From the NCBI RefSeq assembly GCF_900141875.1, contig NZ_FQZE01000017.1, forward strand, positions 47,650-111,649: DNA of 64,000 nucleotides. Reading direction: 5' to 3'. The translations under genes and the position numbers were made by a program. Of this stretch, positions 17,243 to 26,243 are shown one piece after another. The notes below the pieces were generated by a model. It was not told the DNA's origin and did no database searches. It was given only the letters and a program-made list of their open reading frames with translations. The DNA is from Tangfeifania diversioriginum (lineage in GTDB: Bacteria; Bacteroidota; Bacteroidia; Bacteroidales; Prolixibacteraceae). Position 1 is the first letter of the stretch, and every line of letters starts with the position of its first letter.

Positions 17243-19549
17243 ATGCAATATATTCTTATTGTTTACCTGGTTGTCTCTTTCGGGATATTTATTTTGCCCG
17301 GCTGGCTGAAAAAGCAGAAAGCACTTTTGCTTACCCTGGTTCAGCTGGGTGCATTTATCTATTTTGCAACACGCATTCCTGAGATTACCAGCATGCCGTC
17401 GGAACAAATTTTTATAAGCTGGCTGCCCCGGCTCGGGCTCAACCTTGAATTTGTTCTCGATGGCCTGAGCATGGTGTTTGCCTTGCTGGTAACGGGTATT
17501 GGAACCCTGGTGTTTTTGTATGCCAAGGCCTATATGAAAAGCTATTCGGGCACCGATAAGTTTTTCTTTTACCTGATGCTGTTCAGCGCTGCCATGTTGG
17601 GGCTGGTGTTGTCGGCCAATTTAATTCAGCTTTTTATTTTCTGGGAACTGACAAGTTTCCTGTCTTACTTTTTAATCAGTTTTTACCACGAAAAAGAATC
17701 GGCACGAAAAGCCGCTTTCCAGTCGCTTTATATTACCGGTTTTGGCGGGCTGAGTATGCTGGCGGGAATTGTGTTGCTGGGCAGTGTAATCGATAGCTAT
17801 GCGCTTAACGACTGGATTGCCGGTGCTGACGCACTGCGTGAGAGTAATTTATACCTGCCCGGATTGTTACTTATTTTGGTTGGGGTGTTAACCAAATCGG
17901 CCCAGTTTCCGTTTCATTTTTGGTTGCCCGGTGCTATGCAGGCTCCGGCACCTGTGAGTTCGTATTTGCATTCGGCCACTATGGTAAAAGCCGGTGTTTT
18001 TCTGCTTGCAAGGCTGAGCCCGGTTTTGGGCGGTACTCCCGAGTGGGTTTATATTATTTCTATGGTTGGCGTGCTTACCATGCTCACCGGTTCCTATTTT
18101 GCCATTACCCAAACCGATTTGAAAGGAATTTTGGCATATACTACCATTAATGCACTGGGCGTTTTGGTGTTACTGCTCGGAATCGACACCAAAGAGTCGA
18201 TTAAAGCAGCCATGCTGTTTTTGTTTATTCATGCATTTTACAAAGCCACACTTTTCATGGTGGCCGGCCTCATCGAGAAAAAAACCGGCACGCGTGAACT
18301 TTCAAAACTGGGCGGATTGATAAAATACATGCCTTTCACTTTTGTTATTGCTTTGCTGGCCTTGCTTTCTATGGCCGGTCTCCCGCCATTGCTTGGTTTT
18401 TTAGGGAAGGAACTGATTTACGAAGCCAAGGTGCAGTCGCCCGGAATTGCTTCGCTGGTATTGGTGCTGGGCGTTATATCCAACGTATTTATGGTGGCAG
18501 TTTCGTTGTTTTTTGCCCGGAAAGTTTTTCTGGGAAAATCACCAAAATATGAAAAACTACCCAACGAAAGAGGTTTTGCTTTTTTAATTGGTCCGGCAGT
18601 GCTGGCACTGTTAAGCCTTGTGTTGGGGTTATCGCCCGACAAGCTGGGAACGGCTATTATAAAACCAGCTCTTTTTGTCGTTTCTACAGAGGCCGTTGAA
18701 GTAAAACTGAAAATATGGCACGGATTCAACCAGGTTTTTTATTTAAGTCTGCTCACTATTGTGCTGGGTGTGGGGCTTTTTTGGGCCATGCTCAAAAAGA
18801 AAAAAGTGCTGGAGATTTGGCGCAGGGTGAACGATGTAGTTTTTTCCGTTCAGCTCGAAGATGTTTTTGCATGGGTAATGGATAAGTTTGTGGTCATTTC
18901 GAAAATGAAAACCAAAGCGGTGCAGCATGGGTATCACCGCTATTACATATTAACCATTTTTGTTTTTACCACCTTACTGCTTTGGTTCCAGGTTTTTGTA
19001 ACCCGCTCGTGGGATTTTGGCATTGCATTTAGCATGAAACCATTTTATATATCGGGACTTGCTGTGGTTATTATTTTGGCCGCTGCAGCCAGCACAGTGT
19101 CGCGTTCCCGCATTGTGACCATAATCGCTATGGGAGTGGCAGGTTACGGCATTTCTCTTATTTTTCTTTATTACAGCGCTATCGATTTGGCCATTACTCA
19201 AATATTGGTTGAAACGCTTACGATGGTCATGTTTATGGCTATTTTACAGAGATTGCCCCGGTTTGCCGTGTTGTCTTCGAAGCGCACGCGATTTCGCGAT
19301 TTTTTAATCGCACTTGGTTTTGGCAGTGTAATGACAGTACTTGCATTAAAAGCGGTGAATGTGAATCTGAATCCATCCATCTCTGATTTTTTTATTGCGA
19401 ACAGTTACGACAGGGCTTTTGGTGAAAATGTGGTAAATGTGATACTGGTTGATTTTCGTGCGCTCGATACACTTGGCGAAGTTACGGTACTCACTATTGC
19501 CGCTTTGGGGGTTTATTTATTGCTGAAAACCAAAAAATCGAAATTATGA
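17243..19549 (+). CDS. mnhA: Mrp/Mnh cation:proton antiporter subunit A
   Basis: This 768-residue polytopic protein is the largest subunit of the Mrp Na+(K+)/H+ antiporter and resembles complex I subunit NuoL. Residues of the proton channel are seen in [15 protein letters not shown] (membrane Glu) and in [17 protein letters not shown] (membrane Lys and His). The C-terminal third carries the extra MrpA-specific helices, including the MrpB-like/DUF4040 segment with [14 protein letters not shown]. Its length equals typical MrpA. Its stop overlaps the mnhB start by 4 bp (ATGA), which indicates translational coupling. The complex sits in the inner membrane and supports sodium and pH homeostasis. 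Confidence 0.93.
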   Translation: MQYILIVYLVVSFGIFILPGWLKKQKALLLTLVQLGAFIYFATRIPEITSMPSEQIFISWLPRLGLNLEFVLDGLSMVFALLVTGIGTLVFLYAKAYMKSYSGTDKFFFYLMLFSAAMLGLVLSANLIQLFIFWELTSFLSYFLISFYHEKESARKAAFQSLYITGFGGLSMLAGIVLLGSVIDSYALNDWIAGADALRESNLYLPGLLLILVGVLTKSAQFPFHFWLPGAMQAPAPVSSYLHSATMVKAGVFLLARLSPVLGGTPEWVYIISMVGVLTMLTGSYFAITQTDLKGILAYTTINALGVLVLLLGIDTKESIKAAMLFLFIHAFYKATLFMVAGLIEKKTGTRELSKLGGLIKYMPFTFVIALLALLSMAGLPPLLGFLGKELIYEAKVQSPGIASLVLVLGVISNVFMVAVSLFFARKVFLGKSPKYEKLPNERGFAFLIGPAVLALLSLVLGLSPDKLGTAIIKPALFVVSTEAVEVKLKIWHGFNQVFYLSLLTIVLGVGLFWAMLKKKKVLEIWRRVNDVVFSVQLEDVFAWVMDKFVVISKMKTKAVQHGYHRYYILTIFVFTTLLLWFQVFVTRSWDFGIAFSMKPFYISGLAVVIILAAAASTVSRSRIVTIIAMGVAGYGISLIFLYYSAIDLAITQILVETLTMVMFMAILQRLPRFAVLSSKRTRFRDFLIALGFGSVMTVLALKAVNVNLNPSISDFFIANSYDRAFGENVVNVILVDFRALDTLGEVTVLTIAALGVYLLLKTKKSKL

Positions 19550-19965
19550 ACTCGGTTATATTACAAATAGCGGCAAAATACCTGAAATGGTTGCTCATTG
19601 TTTTTGCAGTGCTGGCGCTGCTCAGGGGGCACAATAATCCAGGTGGCGGATTTATTGGCGGGCTAATGGCCGGACTGGCCATTGTGTATCGCGGATTTGC
19701 ATACAATGCTTTTCAGGTGAAAGAAGAATTGCAGGATCGTCCCGGGTATTATATCGGAGGTGGACTTTTTGCTATTTTCCTGAGCTTTCTGCCATCGCTT
19801 TTCGCGGGCAAAACAATTATGACCGGCCTTTGGGTGAAAATACCAACACCCGTTGGCGAAGGGATTAAACTGGGCACACCCTTTTTGTTTGATATCGGGG
19901 TTTTCTTTGCAGTTATTGGAGTGACCTTACTTTTTGTTTTTTCATTAACACAAAAACAACATTAA
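19546..19965 (+). CDS. mnhB: Mrp/Mnh antiporter subunit B
   Basis: This 139-residue membrane protein matches Mrp[20 protein letters not shown] near residues 27-45 is the hallmark motif, with helices before and after it and a final helix near 120-135. It overlaps mnhA by 4 bp and the mnhC start by 1 bp. It is needed for assembly and activity of the seven-subunit Mrp complex. Confidence 0.92.
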   Translation: MNSVILQIAAKYLKWLLIVFAVLALLRGHNNPGGGFIGGLMAGLAIVYRGFAYNAFQVKEELQDRPGYYIGGGLFAIFLSFLPSLFAGKTIMTGLWVKIPTPVGEGIKLGTPFLFDIGVFFAVIGVTLLFVFSLTQKQH

Positions 19966-20309
19966 TGGAAATTATTCTGGCAATAGTAGTAGGAGTTTTA
20001 TACACGGCGGGAGTTTACCTGATGCTCCGGCGGAGTATCCTGAAATTTATTATCGGGCTTATTCTTTTGAGTAACGCGACCAACCTTCTGGTTTTTCTCT
20101 CGGCGGGTCTGGTTCCCGGAAGCCCGGCTTTTGTAAAACCTGATGGCGTAGGCAATGGCGTAATGGCCGACCCGCTGCCGCAGGCACTGGTGCTCACCGC
20201 TATTGTTATCGGGCTGGGTATTGTGGTGTTTACGCTGGCATTAAAATATAAGTTTTTTGAATTAACGGGTACTGACGATTTGGATCAGCTTAAAAAAACC
20301 GATGACTAA
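19965..20309 (+). CDS. mnhC: Mrp/Mnh antiporter subunit C
   Basis: This 114-residue protein has three membrane helices and is homologous to complex I subunit NuoK. Visible markers are the LLSNATNLLVFLSAGL segment and DPLPQALVLTAIVIG, the usual MrpC signature. It shares one base with mnhB and one with mnhD. Confidence 0.92.
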   Translation: MEIILAIVVGVLYTAGVYLMLRRSILKFIIGLILLSNATNLLVFLSAGLVPGSPAFVKPDGVGNGVMADPLPQALVLTAIVIGLGIVVFTLALKYKFFELTGTDDLDQLKKTDD

Positions 20310-21805
20310 TGATAGCATTTGTTGCATTGCCCATATTAATTCCTTTTGTGCTGATAATCACTTTGCTGATTATCCGTTCAGATAAGCTGGCCCGCTGGGT
20401 TGGCCCGCTGGGGGCCGGATTGCTGATTTTATTGTCGGTGTACCTTTTGGTGCTGGTGCGCGAACACGGTGTAATTGCCCTGCAAATGGGCGGCTGGGAA
20501 GCACCTTTTGGAATTACACTGGTGGTTGATTACCTGAGCGCCCTCATGCTTGTAGTTTCGGCAATTATAATTTTCTCCATTGCCGTTTATGCCCTTCGGT
20601 TTTTGCCCGAAACCATTAAACTGAACCGGTTTTTTATTTTCTTTTTTGGTTTGACTATGGGGCTGAATGGGGCGTTTGTTACCGGCGATGTGTTTAATTT
20701 GTTTGTTTGGTTTGAGGTGATGCTAATGTCGTCTTTCGTGCTCATTACTTTGGGGCGCACAAAAAACCAACTCGAAGGCGGCATAAAATACATGGCGCTG
20801 AACCTGGTGGGATCGATGTTTTTCCTTGCCGGGGTGGGTCTGCTTTACGGGAAAACCGGTACGCTCAACATGGCGCACCTGGCCGAAATATTGAAAAACG
20901 ACGATCAGGCGATTCTGATGAATACCTCGGCTGTACTGTTTTTTGTGGCATTTGGAATTAAAGCGGCTGTTTTCCCGCTTTACTTTTGGCTGCCTGCTTC
21001 ATATCACACGCCAAATATTACCATTTCGTCGTTGTTTGCAGGGTTGCTCACAAAAGTGGGGGTTTATACTTTTATTCGTTTTTTTACGCTTTTTTTTGTA
21101 CACGACCCGCAGTTCTGGCACCAGCTTTTGCTTGTTATTGCCGGTCTTACAATGGTGGCAGGTGGCATGGCAGCAGCTGCCCACTACGAAACGCGCCGGA
21201 TTTTATCTTACCACATCATCAGTCAGATTGGTTATATGATAATGGGGCTGGGCATTTTTACCCCGCTGGCCATTGCCGGGGCAGTGTTTTTTACCATCCA
21301 CAACATGGTGGCCAAAACCAATACTTTTTTAGTTTCAGGAATGATTAACAAAGCCCGGGGAACTTATGAACTGAAAGATGTTGGGGGCCTTTTTAATCAG
21401 AGTCCGCTGATGGCCGTACTGTTTGTTATTCCTGCATTTGCACTGGCCGGGGCACCACCCATTTCGGGTTTCTTTGCCAAATTTATTCTCATAAAGGCAG
21501 GTATTGAAAACGGAAATTACGGGATTACAGCAGTGGCTGTGCTAACCGGAATGCTGACACTCTACTCGATGATAAAAATATGGAACGAAGCTTTTTTGAA
21601 AAAGCAACCTGAAAATGAGTACGCCAAAACGCCATTTAAAAAGCTGCAATTTGCCGAATATTTTCCGTCGGTGCTTTTAGGTGCAGTAAGCATTTTAATG
21701 GGAATTTTTGCTTTTTATGTGTTCGATTTTACGATGGAAGCCGGCGCCCAGCTTACCAATCCGGAACTTTATATTGAAACCGTTTTGAAAAGAGTGAACC
21801 CATGA
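20309..21805 (+). CDS. mnhD: Mrp/Mnh antiporter subunit D
   Basis: This 498-residue polytopic protein is homologous to NuoN/NuoM-type antiporter-like subunits. Conserved channel elements are FVWFEVMLMSSFVLI (membrane Glu) and IKAAVFPLYFWLPASYH (membrane Lys), followed by LFAGLLTKVGVY. Together with MrpA it is thought to provide the ion path. Its end overlaps mnhE by 4 bp. Length is standard for the family. Confidence 0.93.
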   Translation: MIAFVALPILIPFVLIITLLIIRSDKLARWVGPLGAGLLILLSVYLLVLVREHGVIALQMGGWEAPFGITLVVDYLSALMLVVSAIIIFSIAVYALRFLPETIKLNRFFIFFFGLTMGLNGAFVTGDVFNLFVWFEVMLMSSFVLITLGRTKNQLEGGIKYMALNLVGSMFFLAGVGLLYGKTGTLNMAHLAEILKNDDQAILMNTSAVLFFVAFGIKAAVFPLYFWLPASYHTPNITISSLFAGLLTKVGVYTFIRFFTLFFVHDPQFWHQLLLVIAGLTMVAGGMAAAAHYETRRILSYHIISQIGYMIMGLGIFTPLAIAGAVFFTIHNMVAKTNTFLVSGMINKARGTYELKDVGGLFNQSPLMAVLFVIPAFALAGAPPISGFFAKFILIKAGIENGNYGITAVAVLTGMLTLYSMIKIWNEAFLKKQPENEYAKTPFKKLQFAEYFPSVLLGAVSILMGIFAFYVFDFTMEAGAQLTNPELYIETVLKRVNP

Positions 21806-22134
21806 AGCTATTGAAAAAAATATATTTCACCCTGGAATTTATTGTGTTCTATCTGGTTAAGCTGGTAGAAGCCAATTTTTACATTGCATGGGATATTTTA
21901 ACGCCAAAAATGCATACCAAACCGGCTTTCATGGAAATTCCGGTAACTTTGAAATCAGACCTGGGTTTGCTGCTTTTCAGTAACCTGCTTTCGATGACAC
22001 CGGGAACGATGAGCATGGATATAAGCCCGGACAAAAAAACGGTTTTGGTGCACGTGCTCTATTATTCAACCGATGATATAATGCTAAAGGATTTTAACAG
22101 GATTCAGGATAAAATTAAACGAGTAACCGGTTAA
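21802..22134 (+). CDS. mnhE: Mrp/Mnh antiporter subunit E
   Basis: This 110-residue protein matches the C-terminal part of MrpE: the conserved segment LLFSNLLSMTPGTMSMDI, then VHVLYYST. It is shorter than many MrpE proteins (about 150-160), lacking part of the N-terminal helical hairpin. Only one clear N-terminal hydrophobic segment remains. It overlaps mnhD by 4 bp and is followed by mnhF after 3 bp. Confidence 0.88.
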   Translation: MKLLKKIYFTLEFIVFYLVKLVEANFYIAWDILTPKMHTKPAFMEIPVTLKSDLGLLLFSNLLSMTPGTMSMDISPDKKTVLVHVLYYSTDDIMLKDFNRIQDKIKRVTG

Positions 22135-22137
22135 ATT

Positions 22138-22413
22138 ATGGAAGATTCAGTTTCAAATACAGTCTTGATAATTGCATTCTCGATGCTTTTGGCGGCACTG
22201 GTGCTTGCATTTGCCCGTTTGCTAAAGGGGCCGTCGATTAACGATCGGATTGCGGCAATGGATTTAATTGCAGCGGTGGTTATGGGTTTTGTGCTGGTTT
22301 ACAGTGTAATGATAAACAAGTCAATTTATTTCGATATACCTGTTATCATTTCACTGATTTCTTTTATTGGCACGGTGGCCGTTTCAACCTATTTAAAACA
22401 CAGGTATGGATAA
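22138..22413 (+). CDS. mnhF: Mrp/Mnh antiporter subunit F
   Basis: This 91-residue protein has three membrane helices and the MrpF pattern: LLKGPSINDRIAAMDLI in the first loop and a final helix with SFIGTVAVSTYL. It overlaps mnhG by 8 bp. Confidence 0.9.
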   Translation: MEDSVSNTVLIIAFSMLLAALVLAFARLLKGPSINDRIAAMDLIAAVVMGFVLVYSVMINKSIYFDIPVIISLISFIGTVAVSTYLKHRYG

Positions 22414-22723
22414 AATAATTATTTCAACATTGATGCTTGCCGGGGCATTTTTTATTTTGGTGGCGGCAATTGGTATAGTACGGTTTAAAGATTTGTACAG
22501 CCGGCTTCATGCAAGTACCAAAGCACCGTCGTTTGGCATTTTTTTAATTGTGCTGGGTGTGAGCCTGTTTTTTAATATGCCAATTGTTTACCTGAAAGGT
22601 TTTTTCATAATTGTTTTCGTATATCTCACGGCACCGCTGGCGGCTCATTCCATTGTTAAATCCTTTAATGATAAAGAGAAGGATACGAATTCATTTTTGC
22701 AGAAGAAGGAGCCTAAAAGTTAA
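22406..22723 (+). CDS. mnhG: Mrp/Mnh antiporter subunit G
   Basis: This 105-residue protein has three membrane helices and the MrpG signature: IGIVRFKDLYSRLHASTKA near residues 22-40, then LTAPLAAHSIV. It is the last gene of the seven-gene operon, so the set A-G is complete and in the standard order. Confidence 0.9.
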   Translation: MDKIIISTLMLAGAFFILVAAIGIVRFKDLYSRLHASTKAPSFGIFLIVLGVSLFFNMPIVYLKGFFIIVFVYLTAPLAAHSIVKSFNDKEKDTNSFLQKKEPKS

Positions 22724-22777
22724 TTTTTCAGAACTTTGGTTTCCCCGTGGTGAATTCTTTGCTGAACTTTTCATACA

Positions 22778-22809
22778 TAAAAAAACCGCTCCTGCGGGAC
22801 AGAAACGGC
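22778..22809 (-). terminator. Intrinsic terminator of the small secreted-protein gene
   Basis: On the minus strand CCGTTTCTG pairs with CAGGAGCGG (two G-U wobbles) around a TCCCG loop and is followed by a run of seven T. It lies about 38 bp beyond the stop of the 22847-23194 gene. The plus strand would have mismatches, so it serves the minus strand. Confidence 0.65.
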
Positions 22810-22846
22810 TAAGGGAATTTTTTGCGAAAGGATGAGTAAACAACTT

Positions 22847-23194
22847 CTATTTTGAGTTTTCCAGCTTTATATTTACGCAGTTCTCATTGTTTTCTACTTG
22901 AAGCGTTTCTGCGGTTTTATTGTACGAAATATAATTGGTGACAATTTTGTATTCACCCGGCTTTACTTTGAAGGTGAATTTGCCGTCGAAATCGGTGTAG
23001 GTTTTCATATCAGTACCTTCGAGCTGAATTTCAACTCCGGTCAGTAATTCACCCGAACCTGAGTCGGCAACGGTTCCGGTTAATACGGTGGTAACTTCAC
23101 TGTTGGTGTCAGCTGTTGCTTCCCCTTTTTTTTCTTCGGCATTTCCCACAAATGCGAGAAATACGATTAGTGTAGCGAATAGTAATTTTTTCAT
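22847..23194 (-). CDS. Small secreted protein with carboxypeptidase-regulatory-like domain
   Basis: This 115-residue protein has a signal peptide (about residues 1-19, ending in GNA) and a short acidic linker. A single carboxypeptidase-regulatory-like beta-sandwich follows: LTGTVADSGSGELLTGVEIQLEG is the first strand set, then TDFDGKFTFKVKPGEYKI. Such domains normally form the N-terminus of TonB receptors. Here the domain stands alone, so it may be a free periplasmic or surface accessory. Its promoter region carries three tandem Pho-box-like half-sites, and a terminator follows, so it is a single-gene unit predicted to respond to phosphate limitation. Function is unknown. Confidence 0.75.
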   Translation of the reverse strand: MKKLLFATLIVFLAFVGNAEEKKGEATADTNSEVTTVLTGTVADSGSGELLTGVEIQLEGTDMKTYTDFDGKFTFKVKPGEYKIVTNYISYNKTAETLQVENNENCVNIKLENSK

Positions 23195-23632
23195 CTTTTA
23201 TGAATTTTAATTCAATGTAAATGTAAGGCGGTGCTGTTAAATGGGAGTTACAGAATTATTACAGTTTTATTACATTTGAGACTAGTTTCGTGTCATGCCT
23301 CAAAAGTCGCATCGCCATTCCGAGTTTTCATTCATTTTTAGAATGAGCATAATGAGACGATGACAGAAAAATTCCAAAATTCAATCCACAAATCACAAAT
23401 AAACTCCAATTTCTCAATTTTTTTAAATTTCAAAATTCATATTGTTTGGAGATTTGTTTTTGTTTTTTGATGCTTATTTGGTGTTTGCTTTTTGCTATTT
23501 GTTATTTCTCACATAATCAGAACGATATGCAAATCTGTCATTGGCAACGTGTTTCGGAATCTGCTTTTTTCAAGCTGAGATGCTGAATCCGCCAGTTGGC
23601 GGACAGCATGACGTTTCACGATTGACATGGTG
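23195..23632. other. Intergenic region, no gene seen apart from the Pho-box-like array
   Basis: These 438 bp hold the promoter of the minus-strand small secreted protein at the left. The rest is AT-rich with short palindromes (for example CCGCCAGTTGGCGG near 23590) and no supported coding frame. It also contains the 3' flank of the MORN-like gene. Confidence 0.4.
23248..23280 (-). promoter_or_regulatory. Pho-box-like operator, three 11-bp direct repeats
   Basis: TTACA occurs at 23248, 23259 and 23270, each 11 bp apart. On the coding (minus) strand two units read CTGTAATAATTCTGTAAC. This matches the E. coli Pho box plan of 7-bp CTGTCAT-type half-sites with 4-bp spacers, except for A in place of C at the fifth base. 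The array lies 54 bp upstream of the 22847-23194 start. A possible -7 box (TACATTTA) lies between it and the start. The regulator is inferred to be one of the PhoB-like proteins in the window. Confidence 0.6.
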
Positions 23633-24091
23633 CTAGTATTCACGCTTGTTTATTAGCTCACCTTTCTCGTTGTAGTTTTTCCAGGTTCCGCTTTTCTCTC
23701 CAATGTTGTATTGAAGCACGTACAAAAGTTTTCCGTCGTCGTTCCATATTTTCCATTTGCCGTGTTTTTTCCCGTTTTTGTAACGGGCGATGGAAACTTT
23801 AATGTTATTGCGGTTGTAAACGACCCACTTGCCGTGCATTTTATTGTTTTTGTATGAACGGATTTCGTTGAGGGTGCCGTTTTCAAACCAGATTTTTGTT
23901 TTACCGTGTTTGAACCCGTTTTTGAAACGGGCGGTCATTTTCACCACGCCATTTTCGTAGTGCGTCGTCCATTTACCGGTGTAAGGTTCCCCGTTCAGAA
24001 AATAAGTGCCTTCTTTTTCAATTAATTCCTGACCGATCGAAATCCCGGAAACTCCCAGAAGAAAAAGCAAGAAGATAATTGTTCGTTTCAT
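23633..24091 (-). CDS. Secreted MORN-repeat (YwqK-like) protein
   Basis: This 152-residue protein has a signal peptide (about residues 1-20, ending in SIGQ). At least five MORN-type repeats of about 22 residues follow, with the pattern G-x-W-x-x-Y-x-x-G-x-x-K. Examples are YTGKWTTHYENGVVKM, HGKTKIWFENGTLNE, HGKWVVYNRNN, HGKWKIWNDDGKL and SGTWKNYNEKGEL. Database entries often call such proteins YwqK antitoxin-like, but the secreted form argues against an antitoxin role. No partner gene is evident. It is transcribed in the same direction as the lipoprotein gene upstream, but a terminator separates them. Confidence 0.75.
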   Translation of the reverse strand: MKRTIIFLLFLLGVSGISIGQELIEKEGTYFLNGEPYTGKWTTHYENGVVKMTARFKNGFKHGKTKIWFENGTLNEIRSYKNNKMHGKWVVYNRNNIKVSIARYKNGKKHGKWKIWNDDGKLLYVLQYNIGEKSGTWKNYNEKGELINKREY

Positions 24092-24162
24092 TATTTTGTA
24101 AAGTTACAGTGTTTGAATTGCAGTGTTATTTCGTTTTAAAAACAATTGCAGGAATGAAAATG

Positions 24163-24190
24163 GAAAAAAGCCCCGGGATGAACCGGGACT
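24163..24190 (-). terminator. Intrinsic terminator of the TonB-receptor/lipoprotein operon
   Basis: On the minus strand AGTCCCGG pairs with CCGGGGCT (one G-U pair) and a T run follows. It lies about 66 bp beyond the stop of the 24256-26202 lipoprotein gene and would end the transcript starting upstream of the TonB receptor. Confidence 0.7.
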
Positions 24191-24255
24191 TTAGTTTGCC
24201 AGGCTGAAACGGCCTGGTTTTCAAACACTGCAATTGTTTTTTGTTTCATTATAAA

Positions 24256-26202
24256 TTATAAGCTTGCTTCAATCCAGTTCCAGGCCGAAATGTCAACTTT
24301 TGTACCTGCTGTGTAATTAGCTTCCGGGTCCGCATTTGCTCCGTCAATCTGAACATTGGAAAGTGCTCCGCCATCTTTCATGTCGATATTTTTATCGTAG
24401 CCTTCCAGGTACAGGTTGGTGATGGTTGCGCCCGATTCTTTTTTGAATTGCAGGGCAGTTCCTCCCACGGTTGAAATAGCTGTAACATTTGTAAATTGGG
24501 GGTTGTTGTTTACTTTATCGCCTTCAAAAGCAGTTGAGAAACCTTCGATGGTGTGCGAAATGTAGGTGTTGGTTATTCCACCGCTCCAGCCTTCGGTCCA
24601 GTCAACCGCATCGTCTTCGTTGTTTTCGAGGTAAATATTTTCAACAGTTGCTGTACCTCCGAAAAATTCAATTCCATCGTCTGAGCCGTTGATTACTGCA
24701 ATGTTATTCAATGTTGTTTGTGAACCTACTGCATACAATGAAACTCCGTTGTATTGCGATTCAGAATTGATTTGAGCACCTGTTCCTTTAATGACAAGGT
24801 ATTCAATTGCACCTGAATTATCATCATCAGCATTGCCGCCATAAATAAATCCGCCAACTTCGGCTTCAGCATCAACACCTGCTGTGGTGGTTGCTTTTCC
24901 GCAAATGGTTAAACCACCCCAATCGCCGGGTGAGCCTAAATCGGATGCAATCACAACCGGATTGTCAGCGGTTCCGTTGATAAAGATTCCTCCCCCTTTC
25001 AGAACAGCGATGTACACTTCTGTTCCACCGGCATCTGCATGAATTTTTGTTCCCGCAGGAATGGTCAGTGAAGCGCCATCTTTTACAATGTAAGAACCAG
25101 TGAGGCGGTACGATTTTGTGGCATCTAACTCCACATCGCTGGTAACTTCACCGTTTAATACTACTACTTCTGCCAGTTCGGCATCTACCCAACTCCAGTT
25201 ACCGGGATCAACGGTTGCCGGAGCATTGTAACTTTTTGAAGGATCAGCCGTTTCCCCTTCGATTATAACATTTGCCAGAGGGCCGCCGTCTTTCATGTCG
25301 ATACTGGTGGCATAACCGCTCAACGAAAGTCCGGTGATTGTAGCACCCGATTCTTTTTTGAACTGAAGCGCGGTTCCACCAACTGTTGATACCGCTGTAA
25401 GGTTGATAAGTTTAGGATTTGCATTGTCTTTATCGGCTTCCACCACTGTTGAAAAACCTTCGATGGTATGCTCCACATAAGCATTGGTAACAGTGCCGCT
25501 CCAGCCTTCGGTCCAGTCGATGGCATCGTCTTCGTTGTTTTGCAAAAACAGGTTGGTAACTGACACAGTTCCGCCAAAAAATTCAACTCCGTCATCTGAG
25601 CCATTAATTACAGCCACGTTTTCAACTGTAGTTCCGGAACCCACTGCGTAAAATGAAACGCCGTTGTACTGCGACTCGGAATTGATTTGCGCACCGGTTC
25701 CAATAATTACCAGGTTGGAAATGGAGCCTGAATTGTCGCCGTCGTCATTGCCACCGTAGATGAAACCGCCTACTTCAGCTTCAGCATCAACTCCGGCAGT
25801 AGTTGTAGCATTTCCGCAAATGGTTAAGCCACCCCAGTCGCCGGGATTTCCACTTGCTGAAGACATCACCACGGGGCTGCTTTCGGTGCCCTGGATGTGA
25901 ATATCGCCGCCTTTCAGCACGGCAATGTAAACATCGGTTCCGCCGTTATCGGCCAGAATATTGGTTCCGGCCGGAATGGTTAAGGTAACTCCTTCGGGCA
26001 CAATAAATGAACCAGTCAGGTTGTACTGCATGGTTGGATCCAATGTGTAATCTTCGGGAAGTTCTCCGGCCATTACACCCATTTCGAGGTTTTCAATTAC
26101 CTCAGGTACTGGATCAACAACCGGATCATCATCGCCACAACTGGTAAATACCAAAGTTGCTATCAGCGCAAGACTAAAAATTTTGAAAACTGTTTTTTTC
26201 AT
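24256..26202 (-). CDS. Large surface lipoprotein with internally duplicated beta-helix-like domain
   Basis: This 648-residue protein has a lipobox ending at Cys22 followed by an acidic linker (Gly-Asp-Asp-Asp), typical of exported surface lipoproteins. Two copies of a domain of about 300 residues follow (about 50-340 and 350-645). Each copy has the same order: Y-x-LTGS-x-IV, LTIPAGT, DWGGLTICG, EVGGFIYGGN, NGSDDG(V/I)EFFGGT, NNEDDA(I/V)DWTEGWSG and ALQFKKESGATIT. The strand-rich, repetitive pattern suggests a right-handed parallel beta-helix, and the Asp-rich loops suggest metal binding. The gene follows the TonB receptor by 41 bp, where a SusD-like partner would usually be, so it is probably the receptor's surface partner. 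It is related to the lipoprotein at 32837-34147. The substrate is unknown. Confidence 0.82.
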   Translation of the reverse strand: MKKTVFKIFSLALIATLVFTSCGDDDPVVDPVPEVIENLEMGVMAGELPEDYTLDPTMQYNLTGSFIVPEGVTLTIPAGTNILADNGGTDVYIAVLKGGDIHIQGTESSPVVMSSASGNPGDWGGLTICGNATTTAGVDAEAEVGGFIYGGNDDGDNSGSISNLVIIGTGAQINSESQYNGVSFYAVGSGTTVENVAVINGSDDGVEFFGGTVSVTNLFLQNNEDDAIDWTEGWSGTVTNAYVEHTIEGFSTVVEADKDNANPKLINLTAVSTVGGTALQFKKESGATITGLSLSGYATSIDMKDGGPLANVIIEGETADPSKSYNAPATVDPGNWSWVDAELAEVVVLNGEVTSDVELDATKSYRLTGSYIVKDGASLTIPAGTKIHADAGGTEVYIAVLKGGGIFINGTADNPVVIASDLGSPGDWGGLTICGKATTTAGVDAEAEVGGFIYGGNADDDNSGAIEYLVIKGTGAQINSESQYNGVSLYAVGSQTTLNNIAVINGSDDGIEFFGGTATVENIYLENNEDDAVDWTEGWSGGITNTYISHTIEGFSTAFEGDKVNNNPQFTNVTAISTVGGTALQFKKESGATITNLYLEGYDKNIDMKDGGALSNVQIDGANADPEANYTAGTKVDISAWNWIEASL

Positions 26203-26243
26203 GACAAAATTGATTTTAAAATGTTATTCATTTTTTAAGAATT

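Noticed and set aside
17243..22723. Respiratory complex I genes
   Set aside because: Although mnhA, mnhC and mnhD resemble NuoL, NuoK and NuoN, the seven-gene order A-G with MrpB-, E-, F- and G-type subunits is that of the Mrp antiporter.
23633..24091. YwqK-type antitoxin of a toxin-antitoxin pair
   Set aside because: The protein has a signal peptide and no toxin gene is adjacent. The label rests only on the shared MORN-like repeats.
24098..24130. Pho-box-like site upstream of the MORN-repeat gene
   Set aside because: TTACAGTGTTT is followed by TTGCAGTGTTA at 14 bp, not 11, so it does not match the other arrays.
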